Source of the DNA: Thamnidium elegans
Taxonomy: Eukaryota > Mucoromycota > Mucoromycetes > Mucorales > Mucoraceae
Direction: 5' to 3'
DNA: 64,000 bases
NCBI GenBank assembly: GCA_025201345.1
Contig: JAIXMG010000006.1
Location: 372,001 to 436,000, forward strand
The translations under genes were made by a program, and so were the position numbers. Shown piece after piece: positions 24,345 through 35,792 of the stretch (within the stretch, counting starts at the first letter, position 1; the number at the start of each line of letters is the position of its first letter). Below the pieces are notes generated by a model. It made no database searches, was not told the DNA's origin, and worked only from the letters and a program-made list of their open reading frames with translations.

Positions 24345-26568
24345 TTAAAAGTCTCTCAAGATCATTGTCATTTCATCCAATCGAGTCTTTGAAACTTCAA
24401 TTCGTTCAATTACTTTCTCCATCTTTGATAATTCAGCCTTATCAATTTCATTCAATAATGCCATATTTGCAATTACATCTTCTCGGCTTAATTTATCGAT
24501 TAATCGTGCACGACGTTGTAATTCTTCGGTCTTGCGTTGTTGTAAATTGAAAATGGCTTTGTAGATATCAGCGAGTAATTCATTAAAGCAATTGTCCGGT
24601 GAAACGTACCATAAGTGGAATGAACGACCTGGTGCTCGGTCTGTCGTGCGAGGCACTTCCTATACAATATATCAGTAAAAAGATCAACTTTATTTTTTGT
24701 TTTATTTTTTTTTACCTGGATTTCAACGATACCTGCAGTAAGCAACGTACTTAATTTATGTCGGACATCTTTTAATGGTAACATGGCGTACTTTTGAACT
24801 TGAGATTCATCCAACTTTCCTTTGTCACACAAGATACGAACAATGCGACAGCAAGCCAAACCAAACTTATCATTTACCAAACCGTCCAATAACTCGCGTT
24901 TCATTGTATGTCTCAACTTGGCGAGATTAACAGCGTATTGATGAGATCCCAATTTATCCTCAGTTTTAATAAATCCAGCTTTATCGCTTTTAAGCAAATC
25001 AACGTACCCTTGTACTACTTGATTGACAGATGGTTTCTTTGTTGGGTTGTATGGATCAGCAGGAAGAAGAATGTCTCCTCGTGTAAATATATCTGGCTCC
25101 AACATATTGGCAATATGAGTAACAGACGCAGCAGCTAAAAAAAAATAATAATTAAAATTAGAGGGAGTTCTGTTAAAATATTTTTTTGTGTTACTTTACG
25201 TGATGATTCTTCTTTTACATATCGCATCTTGTCTTTTCCACTACGAAAAAATGTCTTCATGACAATACCTGCTGTACGATTAATACGCGTGGTAGCTAAA
25301 TCCGAAACCATCTATATATACAAAGTGTTTAGCTAGAATGTATAAAATATATGACTTTTTTTTTGTTTTCCTGTACTTGCATGATTGCGGAAATATAAAT
25401 TGTATTTTTCATAGTTTAATACAAAGAACATATCTGGATCAACATCATAATCTAATTCATCACTACGCTATAATAATAATAAGTACTCCCAAAAAAAAAA
25501 ATTAAAAAGGCTTGATGCTTACCTTGTGTTCTTCATGGTATCCTTCGCTTGCTAAACGCTAACCATAAAAAAAAATTGGACCGGAGTTAATAACTGCGAA
25601 TATGCAACCACAACAAAATATAGTTGTTCAAACCTTTGCTTCACTTTCCAATAAATCCTCGGCTTTTCTTTTCTATAAATTTGTATAGTGTATTAGTTCT
25701 CAAAAAAAAATTGCACTGAAAAAAAGTTGGTTTTACCAAACCAATGCGTTCGCTTGTTTTAAACTGAGCATCTACACTTGCTTGTGCACTTTCTCGAATC
25801 GCTTTTTTTTCCTGTGCAGAAGAAACAATCGTATACTTTTCGTACTCTTTTTCTTCTGCGTCTAGAAACCTGTCATACATGGATCGACTATGTTGCGGTA
25901 ATACAGCTGTAATAAATTGTTCAATCGCCATTTTTGTAAATGCTCTTGTATAAGCTGCTTCTATAAAAAAAATAAAAAAATAAAAAAAAAAAGTTAAATC
26001 ATGTGTCTTCATTAATCAAACTTTTCTATATGTGTACCATCTTTTTGTTTGGTATCATTAGTAGCTGCCCACGTTTTTACTTGGCTTAATTTTACTCTCC
26101 CGTATAAGAATAATAATTGACAGATAGCAGAACCCTATTATTTTTTTATATAAGTAAAATAGCAATAAATAAAATAAACGCGTGAACTTACCGCTTTGCC
26201 GTAATGCTCTTCCATAACACGCATTATACGCCCCATGCGCAACCTCATCATAATTCGATGAGTGTCAACTTCATAAAATGTTGCTTCTGACTTGTCATCT
26301 GTACCGTCTGTAAACGTAACAATTCCATGTTGAACTAGCACTACTAGACATTCTCGTACACTTTTTAAGCTGTATTTGGTAAACCGTGACAAGTCATGAA
26401 GTGTAAGACGACCATTTAGTATAAGTAAGTAACCAATTCTCTATTACAAAAAAAAAGAGGGCGTCGTTAGTTTTGAATATTTCTACTGAAAAAAAAAATA
26501 CTTACTGCGGTATAGATACCAAAATCTTCTAATAGAATAACTCTACAAAGATGTGCTTCCATAGACAT
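24345..26568 (-). CDS. RPC82: RNA polymerase III subunit RPC82 (RPC3/POLR3C)
   Basis: Subunit of the RPC82-RPC34-RPC31 subcomplex that helps Pol III open promoters, with tandem winged-helix domains. Ten exons: 26506-26568, 26192-26440, 26038-26134, 25737-25960, 25634-25672, 25523-25558, 25381-25467, 25200-25311, 24716-25134, 24345-24659; 546 residues, in the family range. Start MSMEAHLCRVILLEDFG is typical for the first winged helix; HDLSRFTKYSLKSVRECL, CDKGKLDESQVQKYAMLPLKD and the C-terminal coiled coil also fit. Intron 7 works only as GC-AG (donor GCAAGT after FRNH, acceptor TATATAG before MVSDLA). Exons 5 and 6 are only 39 and 36 bp. A 15-bp motif shared with the S-formylglutathione hydrolase gene lies 90 bp upstream. 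Confidence 0.93.
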
Positions 26569-26657
26569 GTTTGTACAGTAAAAAAAAAAATAGTTATTTG
26601 AAAAAAGAAAAGGGGAAGGGAGAATGGAAGGTTTGCTTTGAAGCTGAGATTTTTTTG

Positions 26658-26672
26658 GTTCGCCTTTCCAAA
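26658..26672 (-). promoter_or_regulatory. 15-bp promoter motif upstream of RPC82
   Basis: On the minus strand the sequence is TTTGGAAAGGCGAAC, 90 bp before the RPC82 start codon. The identical 15-mer lies 87 bp upstream of the S-formylglutathione hydrolase start (53233-53247), in the same orientation relative to the gene. Confidence 0.45.
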
Positions 26673-26891
26673 AAAAAAGACAAATTTTCTGAAAGTTTAT
26701 TTCTTGGTACATGAAAAATGTTTAGCCGAATGTGATAGTTAAATACGTTTTCACGTTTTGTTGTATCTGCATAAAAAGGAATTTTGCTTGTGAATCAAGA
26801 GAAGAATATGTACAATTACGCTATGGTGAGTTAAGAGATCGCATGAATAAACAGACCCACCTATTTTATCATTCTTTTTTATCACCTATAT

Positions 26892-26938
26892 TTAAATAAA
26901 TCCCTTTTTATCCTGATTAAAATCACCTATTTATTCCA
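26892..26938 (+). repeat. Dispersed repeat core, copy 1
   Basis: AT-rich segment with the pattern AAATAAATCCCTTTTTATCC then TGATTAAAATCACCTATT. Closely matched copies lie at 46258-46300 and 48868-48912. Confidence 0.6.
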
Positions 26939-27086
26939 TCCTTTTTTTCCTTCTTCTTTTCCTTTTTTTTAACAATGAATTCATATACAAGCAAATACCT
27001 TTTATATAATCAAATGTTTAAATATTTCAAAAGAACCTTCCCTATGATATGGTGGTGTACCAGGGATTTCCCTAAATTGGCACTGG

Positions 27087-27140
27087 TGGTGTAAATGGTG
27101 GTATACCAAGAATTACCCTGAAACTGCAAATGACGCCACT
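27087..27140 (+). pseudogene. Fragment related to the broken gene at 45459-46201
   Basis: The DNA AAATTGGCAC..GTAAATGGTGGTATACCAAGAATTA resembles the start of the minus-strand gene at 46201. In one frame it encodes NGGIPRITLKLQM, against NGGVPRINQKINIKM in that gene. No longer coding frame surrounds it. Confidence 0.5.
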
Positions 27141-27373
27141 GAAAATAACATTTCGAGTGTAGTTAGGGGTTTATGAAAAGTAAGTTCAGGCTGGTACAAT
27201 TTACTTTATTTTTGCGGTGGTCCCTAAGAAAACCGTTATTTTTATATATGCAGCTTGTATTTAGGAATATTGTATGACATCAAAGTTAGATTAAGGCTAG
27301 TTTTTTTTTGCTTGGTAAGAGCCTAAAAGCAACAAACTCTTTATACCTGTTTAAAGTTTAAAACTTAGTAACC

Positions 27374-27589
27374 ATGACAACCTGTCCGTCAAAGTTTCAC
27401 GTTTTCAAAATCAATACAGATCAGCTCAATGTTGATGGATTCTTTTATATAACTCCTGTAGTAGAGTGGGGATTCGAAAACTATTTTCGTTGGTACACAG
27501 GAAAGAACGAAAAAGCCAAACCTACTGCGATCATAAAAAAAATACGAGGAATCGGTTTTAAAAATAAAAAACTGCCTAGGTTTAAATGA
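27374..27589 (+). pseudogene. Short open frame, possibly a truncated gene
   Basis: 71 codons (MTTCPSKFHVFKINTDQLNV...) with no recognised domain. About 90 bp further, after an AG at 27680, another open stretch (27681-27822) encodes VNIGTNSGVAINNGNVVINN, an Asn/Gly/Val-rich segment. No GT donor at the right phase joins the two, so they may be parts of a decayed gene. Function unknown. Confidence 0.3.
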
Positions 27590-27847
27590 AGATATTGTTA
27601 GCTATGCTGGTGATTTGAACAAAAACTTGGTATTTATAAATAAAAACATCCACAGTAAAATATTAAATTATTTATTATAGAACAAAGATAAAAAAAGAAA
27701 AGGGAATCAAATCGTTAATATTGGAACTAATAGTGGTGTTGCCATTAATAATGGAAACGTAGTTATAAATAACTATGAAAGCTCAAATAATAAAAAACAA
27801 AAGGTAAAAGTTAAAATATCGTAAGTATTATAGTTTGTTATTTACCT

Positions 27848-27849
<2 letters not shown>

Positions 27850-27888
<39 letters not shown>
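27850..27888. repeat. 39-bp poly-A tract
   Basis: Uninterrupted A run, the longest homopolymer in the window. Its length may be inexact because such tracts are error-prone in sequencing. Confidence 0.8.
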
Positions 27889-27892
<4 letters not shown>

Positions 27893-29707
27893 ATTATTAT
27901 TAGTAGCTTATTTGAAAGATATAAGGAAGAAAGGGGTTTTAATTAGTTTAGTATTGTTTATAAAAAATAAAGCGTGGCTCTGAGAGCATTTACCACATTT
28001 TCAGCCTTCGCTTCGGCAACATCTTAGTATTTTACCAATTTCTATTTTAGTATTCTCCAAAGTATTTTTTTATAATCACACAAGCTATTAATTTTTATAA
28101 ATACCCCTTCAATAAAAGGGAACGAAAGTTCTTGGTAAAATAAGTTTAGTAACTTCACTACTTGGTTTTCCTAAATATCCCTCACTGATTGACTCCCATT
28201 TGTTTTAATACATTTCTTGGAGAACAACAGATCTAGAATTAATTGCAGATATTTCATTACCATAAGTCTAAGTAAACTTCATTTCTTTTATTCTTTGTGA
28301 ATCTACTTATATATATAGCGGAAAATAGTTTTTAATTTTTTGATAAAGTAGAACAATTGCTTTCAAAGATTCAGATCAAACTTTAATAATTGTCTTGTAT
28401 TGTTGAAAAAAACATACGGCGAAATTATGTGTTTCTATCACTATGAAAAACTAAGAAAGTCATGTCTAAATCCTAGATGAATAAATAAAAAATGAGTATT
28501 ACCCTCAAAACAAATGTACACAAATATTAAATGATTGAAAGAAATATCAGTTTTGGGACGTCCATCATAAAGTAACAGCAAATGTAATCATTTGCCACCA
28601 CAAGACAACGGAATTTGTCATAGCAAGGATAGCTATCTCATCTCACAAAACTGAGTGGAACAGCGAAACTATTTGACTTTTAAATCCTTCGTCAAACAGC
28701 AACCTTTTGTCATCTTTTTTATTGATCAAGTCCCATCTTCTATGATGTTCTAATAAAAATGTGATTATACTTAGCTTTTAAAAATTTACACTGAAAAAAA
28801 AGCTAAATCTTGTGTTCTTCTAGTGAGTCTGGTGACTTATTTTTTGTTCAACCCAGTCCAGGCTTGGGTTGGAGGCCAACAATTGTCAGTAAAACTAGTC
28901 ATTGCACCTACACAAATCCTGATGTAATAAAGTAATATTATGATACAGATCTTCTGCAGCACAATTTCCTTTAATGGTATAATTCTCATTTTCAAAGTTA
29001 TTGTAACATGTGCTAAAGCTGTATATTTATACTCTTTTTTAGTACACTGTCAGACAATGCATAGTATGACATATCCGCGGCCGCTATCTCATCTGCTGTG
29101 ACACTTGTGGGATTGATCACCTTCTTCTTCTTTTCAGAATAGGTTGAAGTGATACGCAACCAGCCTATAGTCTAGAAATTAGCATAAATTTTACACATTT
29201 AGAAAAGAAAAGTATAGGGTATGGCTTTTCACGTACCTTTTATAAATGACAGTTGCACTAAGATGAATTGTACCAGTTTATATGAACGAATGGAAATGAA
29301 CAAATGAAAATAAAAACAAAGAAAGCAAAAAAAAAAAAGAATGTGATCTACTACCTATTTATACTGACACACTGATAATTGATAACTTTTGGAATTTGGA
29401 TATTTCTATTTCGATAAAAAAAAAGCTATATCTCCAAATGCGAGTAGCTTTAATGCGGCCATTAGTAGGCATAGGTTCCTAGGTGTTGAAGCTGATGCTG
29501 TAATAGTAAACGCTTAGTGGTAACGTTTTTTTTTTTTTTTTTTTTTGGTTGTAGGGAAGCAATCGGAGATTGCTTCAGTTTATTTATAACTTCGCGGGAA
29601 CCATATCAGTATAGAATAATGTTTATTTAATCCACACTGACTTTTAAAAATTCGCTGGTAAAAAAGACGGGGCCTTTCAAAAAGTGTACTTTTACAGCTA
29701 AACAATA

Positions 29708-30990
29708 ATGGCAACAGTTGTAGAAATCATCTTTTTAGGTACAGGTACATCTAGTTCAGTACCTACTATTGCATGTCTTACGAATCCCAAGAAGAAATGT
29801 GCAGTCTGTTTATCCACACAATCTCGAAAAGGAATAAAGAACAACCGAAAAAATACTTCTCTTGTTGTTCGTTATCGTAAGCATGACGATCCCGTTGGTT
29901 TTCGATTAAGGTATATATTTTTCTAATGTGTTTCTTTTGTAATGGTATTTTAATATATAGATTTTGCGTTATAGAAATGTCCTTATTGATTGTGGAAAGA
30001 CCTTTTATAGTAAGTTTTAAGTTTCAGGGTAAAAAAAAAAGGGGGAGTGATTTTTTTTAATAAGTGTTGTAGCTAGTGCTGTCAATATTCTTCCTCAGTA
30101 TGGTGTTCGTCAATTAGATGGTGTTATTATTACACACGGCCACGCAGATGCATGTTACGGTATGGACGATTTAAGAGGATGGACTTTAGGTGGTATTGTT
30201 CAACCTCATATCAATGTCTATTTAGCGCCTGAAACTATGGAAGTTGTCGCAAGAACTTTTCCCTTCTTGGTAGATTCTTCTTTAGCCACAGGTAAAAAAA
30301 AAAAAAAAAAATATGGAAAATAAAATTGAATACAACTAACAGTAAATATAAGGCGGTGGAGAAGTAGCAGATTTCAAGTATCATGTATTTGATCCCAAGG
30401 AAAATTTTACAATTGAAGGATTAGATTTTACACCTCTTGCTGGTAAATATTGAAAACCATTTTATTACATCTTTACTAACAAAACATAATAAAAAACAGT
30501 TCATCATGGAATTTATATGACTACAAGAGAACCTTATATTTGTTATGGATTCAAGTTTGATAATGTCAGTTATATATCTGATACCAATTATATACCTCAA
30601 GATACAATGGAAATAATTAAACGATCTAGAGTGTTTGTTGTTGATTGTTTAAGATGTAAAAGATATTTTTTTTTCTGCTTTGTTATTTCAAAAAGTAACA
30701 TCTTTTTTTCTTTTTTTTTTTTCTTAGTAACTATTCCTCATGCATCGCACTTTTCTTTGGACCAATCTAACGATGCAGCTAGAGAAGTTAAAGCAGCAAA
30801 GACATATTATGTTGGATTTTCTCACCGTGTTGATCACTATGCGCTTGAAAAATCATTAAAAGGATTAGAGACCACTGAAAGCTTAAAGGTGGCACCTGCA
30901 TATGATGGATTAAAAGTCTCGTTAGAGAATAAGGGTGAATTAATTGAATCGTCTTATTTCGAATCTACTCCTATTGTTATTAAGGAATAA
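29708..30990 (+). CDS. Metallo-beta-lactamase-fold hydrolase
   Basis: Cytoplasmic metal-dependent hydrolase of 321 residues, in the lactamase_B_2 group that includes PhnP-like and tRNase Z-like phosphodiesterases. Exons: 29708-29910, 29975-30009, 30073-30291, 30353-30442, 30500-30655, 30728-30990. The N-terminus is IIFLGTGTSSSVPTIACL, with two CxxC-like Cys (KKKCAVCLST) as in PhnP relatives. The metal motif is THGHADACYGMDDLRGW (H-x-H-x-D). Later metal ligands are in VHHGIYM, YISDTNYIP and the C-terminal GFSHRVDHY. Substrate unknown; a cyclic nucleotide or phosphonate-derived phosphodiester is possible from family knowledge. The second exon is only 35 bp. Confidence 0.87.
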
Positions 30991-31012
30991 AACCCTCTCC
31001 CCATAGACTGTA

Positions 31013-31052
<40 letters not shown>

Positions 31053-31376
31053 GGAATCACTAACTAGTTTATCCATAAACCCATGAAATTCATTTATCTT
31101 TGCATTGGTTGAACTGAAACTTTTTTTTTTTTTGCTATATTTTTCTTGTATAGACTGTATAATATTGTATACGATATAAGGGGAAAAGAAAGGGAACAGG
31201 TACTACTCTATATGATATATCTTTTGCTCGTTTAGTTGAGAAATAATACCTACTTGTACCAACACAAGTTTCGGTTTAAAACGTCAAAACCCCAGCAATA
31301 ATTAAAACTCGTATCAACAATGATCGAAACAGAAAAAAAAAATATGTTTAGTGTATACGAATTAAGAAAAAAAAAT
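30991..31376. other. Convergent intergenic spacer with 34-bp poly-T
   Basis: Holds a T run at 31017-31050 just after the metallo-hydrolase stop, and further T/A runs. No coding signal seen. Confidence 0.5.
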
Positions 31377-32914
31377 CTAAGCTTTGGGGTTATTGCTGGC
31401 AAGCATAGCAGCTAAAGCGGCACCAACACCACTACCATCACGAGTAATCTATAAAGGAAAGAGTTTTTTAATGCCAAAGATATATACAAAAAAAAAAATG
31501 ATCTTATATACTTACACCAATATTAATTCTTTCAAAGTTTTCACCGTATAATTCTTGTAGTGCGGTATTGACACGAGCAGGGAAATTAGGGTAAAATTCA
31601 TATACGGTACCTTCAACACTAATACTAAGACCTTGCTCCAACGCATCACGCTTTGAGATAATAGCACTCATAGCTGCCGCGATCAAACGGGCAGCACGTT
31701 TACCAACCATCTCACAAATTCTCTTTACCGTCTTACGGTCTTGTAAAGTAGTTGACTTTAGGTTCATGACATGTTCCAACAAGTGTTTCGTGCCTTCCAA
31801 TTCAGATGTATCATCACTTTCGATAGCACTCATATAAGCTGATTCGAAACTATAAGGCTTGTTCATTTCAGTTGAATACTGTGCATCAAACAATAAACGA
31901 CGATCGGTAAAGTCTACCAAGATCAGACGCACGATTTCGCCGAGATAGAGACCAGCCACCATCTTTTCAAATACGTGAACACCAGGATTGACTGATTGAC
32001 GATTGACACGAATATCGTAAAATGTATGAGGAACATTTTCTGATCTGGTATCACCGAATCCTCCCCACTCAGTTGTCACAATCATCTCGCCGTCATTTTG
32101 AGAGGGGAATCTATCCTTAAGTTTACCGACTTTGGATATCTTTTCCCAGTAGGCAGCGTTGGTACCGGTACTAACTGTACAAGAGAGTAAAGTATCCAAA
32201 CTACGGTACGAATGAGCTAATAAACAACCTGCAGCACCGTTGACAGCAGCCTTTACAATCACGGGGATTTCGCGACTATGAAGTGCAGTTTGTAAAAGTT
32301 CAACTAGATTTTTATTACGGGCGCCTGTAATCTCAAAATCTTTGGTCCATCGTTCAACATAGGCGTTGTTCATGGCAGTTTGACGAAGTGGGAAGGAAAT
32401 ACAGACACCGAGGTGTAATGGGTTACGATAATCGGCCTTGTTGACAAAAGTTAAGAAGGAGTCTACACATTCGGCCATAAAGTTAATCAGGTTATTGATA
32501 TGTCCTTTCTTTATGTTATCCTTGACACTGTATTTAAGTTGACGAGTGGTAATACGACCATGACCATGTAAAGTAACCAGATAAACACGAAGGTTGGAAC
32601 CTTTTTTATTTTGTTTAGTTTTTATACATAATTTTACTTTTTTTTTTTTTTTGGGGGTATATAATAAACTTACCACTTAAATCTAAACCAATGTATTCAC
32701 CTACTTCTTGACCTGTAGGATGACTAACGATCCAAGTAGGTAACATTGGAACGTTACACGATCGATCGCATTTTGCTAAACCGTTCTTCATTTCATCCTG
32801 CAATAATTTAGAAACTTTACGAAGTTGCTCTGTATTCAAATCAAATTGTTTTTCTAAACTACGAAGTTCACACTCCTTTGTCTTTTCGTCCGCAACCAAG
32901 TTTGTAGGAATCAT
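31377..32914 (-). CDS. Divergent hexokinase-family protein, probably not catalytic
   Basis: 465 residues with the full two-lobe hexokinase fold; exons 32674-32914, 31516-32600, 31377-31448. Family segments in order: EMKNGLAK, PMLPTWIVSHP, GLDLSGSNLRVYLV (phosphate 1; usually LDLGGTNFRV), SFPLRQTAMNNAYVERWTKD (sugar binding), AAVNGAAGC (usually NDTVGT), STGTNAAYWEK (phosphate 2), TTEWGGFGD, and the C-terminal ITRDGSGVGAALAA (adenosine). The Asp of NDT, the catalytic base, is Gly here. With the Gly-to-Ser change in the first phosphate loop this suggests loss of phosphorylation activity. Enzyme-dead hexokinase homologues with regulatory roles are known in filamentous fungi (for example the XprF group of Aspergillus). 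A signalling role here is inference. Confidence 0.9.
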
Positions 32915-33187
32915 TATTATTATTATTATTATTTTTTAAAGGAAGAACAAGGGAATTAATTATTTTCTTTTTCCCCCAAAAATTGTTTATAAAGGTAACA
33001 AGGGAAAAAATAAATAAAAAAGAAACTCGGCGGGTTTCTTTTTGAAACAAATCATATAAAAAAAAGCAGAATGGTATTAATTTATTTTTAAAAGAAAAAA
33101 AAAAAAAAAAGATGAAACCGAGAAAAAAAAATATATATATATAATATATATAAAAAGGAAAGTAAGCGAGAGAAGGAAAGAAAAGGC

Positions 33188-34572
33188 TTACTTTTTATAT
33201 TTCTTTCGTTCTTCTTTAAAGATCCAATTTCCATTTTGACTTATTGCATCGTATCCACCCTTGTATCGAATAACTTGATTTAACATATTACGTAACTTTT
33301 CAACTTGAGGTTCATTATCAACCCATTCAAAGTAATGAGGTTCCCACTTCAATCCTTTATCCCTTCGTTCTTTTTCTTCGGCTCTTTTTTGATTTTCGAT
33401 ATTACTCTTTTCTGTACCAGCCAGGACCGAATCGTTATTACGGATCGCTTCCGATACCTTTTGCCAGATTCTATGAGTTTCCATTTCTCCCATATCTTGA
33501 AATGGTTTATATTTTGCTCTCGCTGATTCCAAAATACCAGTATCTAAAAATTGCCGGCATTCTTTGGTTTTGTAATCTATAATACTAGATTTTCCACTCC
33601 ATTGTCCTTCAATCTTGTATAAAATATCTTTTAATGCATCATCGTTTTTACGAATTAGGCATCGAAAGTGGTTCTTTTCTCCTGATATCCAACCACGTGA
33701 AGAATATTCAATTGAAGCATAATAACCCGTAGATGCTTGAATACATGTAGTACCAATCAATTCAACATAAGGTGCTTTTTGTTGTTATGGTTAATAATTT
33801 ATATGTATATATATATATATTTATATTTTTCTTTACCTGCGTACCAAATACCACGAATGGTAAGTGCTGGACTTGTAAACAGATAAGTTTCATTGTTTCG
33901 GGAACTGAGGGTCACAACTTCATGTCCTGTTTGATCACACACCAAAGTGGCGTTTAAAATTCTAGTCTTTTGACCTGAATAACCATTCAAGACCACGCCA
34001 GCTTTTTTGTTTTCGATATAAAATGCAGTAACAGGAGGATGATGCGAGACCTGTTCACATAACACTTCAGTTTCACCACACCCATCGACATCACACCAAG
34101 TCATAAACCATTGTTCTCCTAGTGCAGGATTAAGTGGTTTCTTTTCCCATTGACCCTTTGGTACACGTCGAATATAAGTAGCATTTAAATAGGATATAAA
34201 CCATTTAATAAGTGCTAATAATCTATCGACTTCATTATCTGATTCAGGGATTGCTGCGAATAGTTCCGGCTGAGCTGCCCAATAATTACTAGGGGAGATA
34301 TAAAAAAAAATAGAAAAAAAGAGGGAAAAAAAGAAATATTCATGGTTGAACTTTTTTTTTTTACTTTAAAAAACTTAAAATATTGATGGAAGAGAAACTT
34401 ACGAGTATTCAGTGATTGATTCTGGTGCAAGAAGAAAGGCTGGACAGGTTAAAGCAGATATATCTCCCGTAAAGGTTCCTAGTGATTGAAGAAAAGAGTA
34501 AAATGCACTCTTTTGTTCAGTTGGTATTTTATGGATATTGTTCATTTCTTCAGCGTGACTTGAAGATATCAT
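33188..34572 (-). CDS. KES1: Oxysterol-binding protein (KES1/OSH4-type)
   Basis: Lipid-transfer protein of 402 residues, consisting of an ORD domain without PH or ankyrin parts, as in yeast Osh4/Kes1, which exchanges sterol and PI4P between membranes. Exons: 34403-34572, 33837-34288, 33188-33774. The OSBP fingerprint EQVSHHPPVTAFY is intact. Other family blocks are RLLALIKWFISYLNATY, KKPLNPALGEQW and the C-terminal KGLKWEPHYFEW. The lid region is present near the N-terminus (SFLQSLGTFTGDISALTCPA). Length fits the short OSH class. Confidence 0.93.
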
Positions 34573-34600
34573 TTTTTCTAATAGTAATAATAAAAAGTAT

Positions 34601-34639
<39 letters not shown>

Positions 34640-35792
34640 AAAAGAGATGATAAAAAAGAACAAGTGGAAAAGAGGTTATAAAAAAAAAAAAGCTTTAAAA
34701 ATCCGATGATGATCCGGGTATTGATTGGTTGGTGCTGTCCAATCACTTTTTGTGAAAGCGTGATTACAGTAGTTATTTGCACGTTGCATTCAGATAAATG
34801 AAAATAATATAATAGACGATTTCTTTCACTAGCCTTTTATAAAATGTGCCCTATTATATACCCTCAAACAAAACAAATAATTCGAGGTAAAGAAGAACAT
34901 ATTTTTTGTTAATTTAATTAATGACATACATATTCATCTAACTACTATGATAGCTCAGGTAAAAAAAGATACACAGCGCAGGAAGGTTCCCGGAGGATTC
35001 CCCCAAAGGGTTGGTCGTCTCGAATATAGCGAGCATCAGGTGGTTAGTTATTATATAGTTCATAAAACTTCTTATACCCAAAACTCCCTACGATTGAGTA
35101 AGCTGATGGCCATTGCAAGTTTTAGATATCGTCGATATGTTCGTCGAAAAAGATGGCCTTGTAGGTTATGGTCAAATGGTCTCTCGTTTGCATGTGATTG
35201 CTGTAGCCACTTGCTTACAGCAATTTTTATGTCGAAAATTATTACGAAAATATACTGTGTTTGGGAGTCTCATGTGCACTCGTTTACGTTTTTTTCTCTT
35301 TAAATGTAGCATTTTCATTTGTAATATATTCTAGGTTTGAATCTTAAATGTCGTATTTTCGATTCCGTACTACCATTGAAAAAATATTATATAACAAAAC
35401 CTTTCTGCTAGTTGGATCAGTGAATATATTCTTCTTTTCATAGTAAATCAAAAAGTAACTAAACCATCACTTTTTTATATACTTTTTTTTTAAGCAAGTG
35501 TAAATAACCTTATTTAATAAAATAAAAAACGATTTTTTTTTAAAAAAAAAAATCTCCTCAAGGCGCTCGAGACAGATTCTTCCCGCCCAACAGAAAGCGT
35601 GCTACAATATCGGCGCTTACAATAGTACACAAGAATTTCTTGGTACATGTATCAGTTAAATTGAAATATCAGTTTTCTTTTTCTTTTTTTGAACCCTTAC
35701 TCACCACTCTTACATTTATAAAAAAAATAAAAAATAAAAAAAAAGGTATATAGTTATGATTATAATACATGTTTTTATACAATAAATAAAAA
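34573..35792. other. 1.2-kb spacer with a possible coding relic
   Basis: Begins with a 30-bp poly-A tract (34608-34637). Between 34947 and 35334 two overlapping plus-strand frames are open; one encodes LDIVDMFVEKDGLVGYGQMV, which looks like eroded protein sequence, but no start, intron or family could be fixed. The rest is AT-rich without features. Confidence 0.4.
34608..34637. repeat. 30-bp poly-A tract preceded by T7
   Basis: T(7)A(30) palindromic tract directly upstream of the oxysterol-binding protein gene's start codon. Confidence 0.75.

Larger units (their letters stand above)
26569..29707. other. 3.1-kb gene-poor region with repeat relics
   Basis: No intact gene seen. It holds a copy of a dispersed repeat (core 26892-26938), a fragment homologous to the broken gene at 45459-46201 (about 27087-27140), a possible small relic gene (27374-27589) and a 39-bp poly-A tract (27850-27888). 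The part from 28000 to 29700 has stops in all frames and no recognised feature. Confidence 0.6.

Noticed and set aside
28851..28872. Inverted repeat CAACCCA...TGGGTTG as a transposon end or hairpin terminator
   Set aside because: Single small hairpin without partner or target duplication.
34947..35303. 118-codon plus-strand open frame
   Set aside because: Composition Arg/Ser/Cys-rich without family signature; a competing frame looks equally coding-like. Mentioned only as a possible relic.
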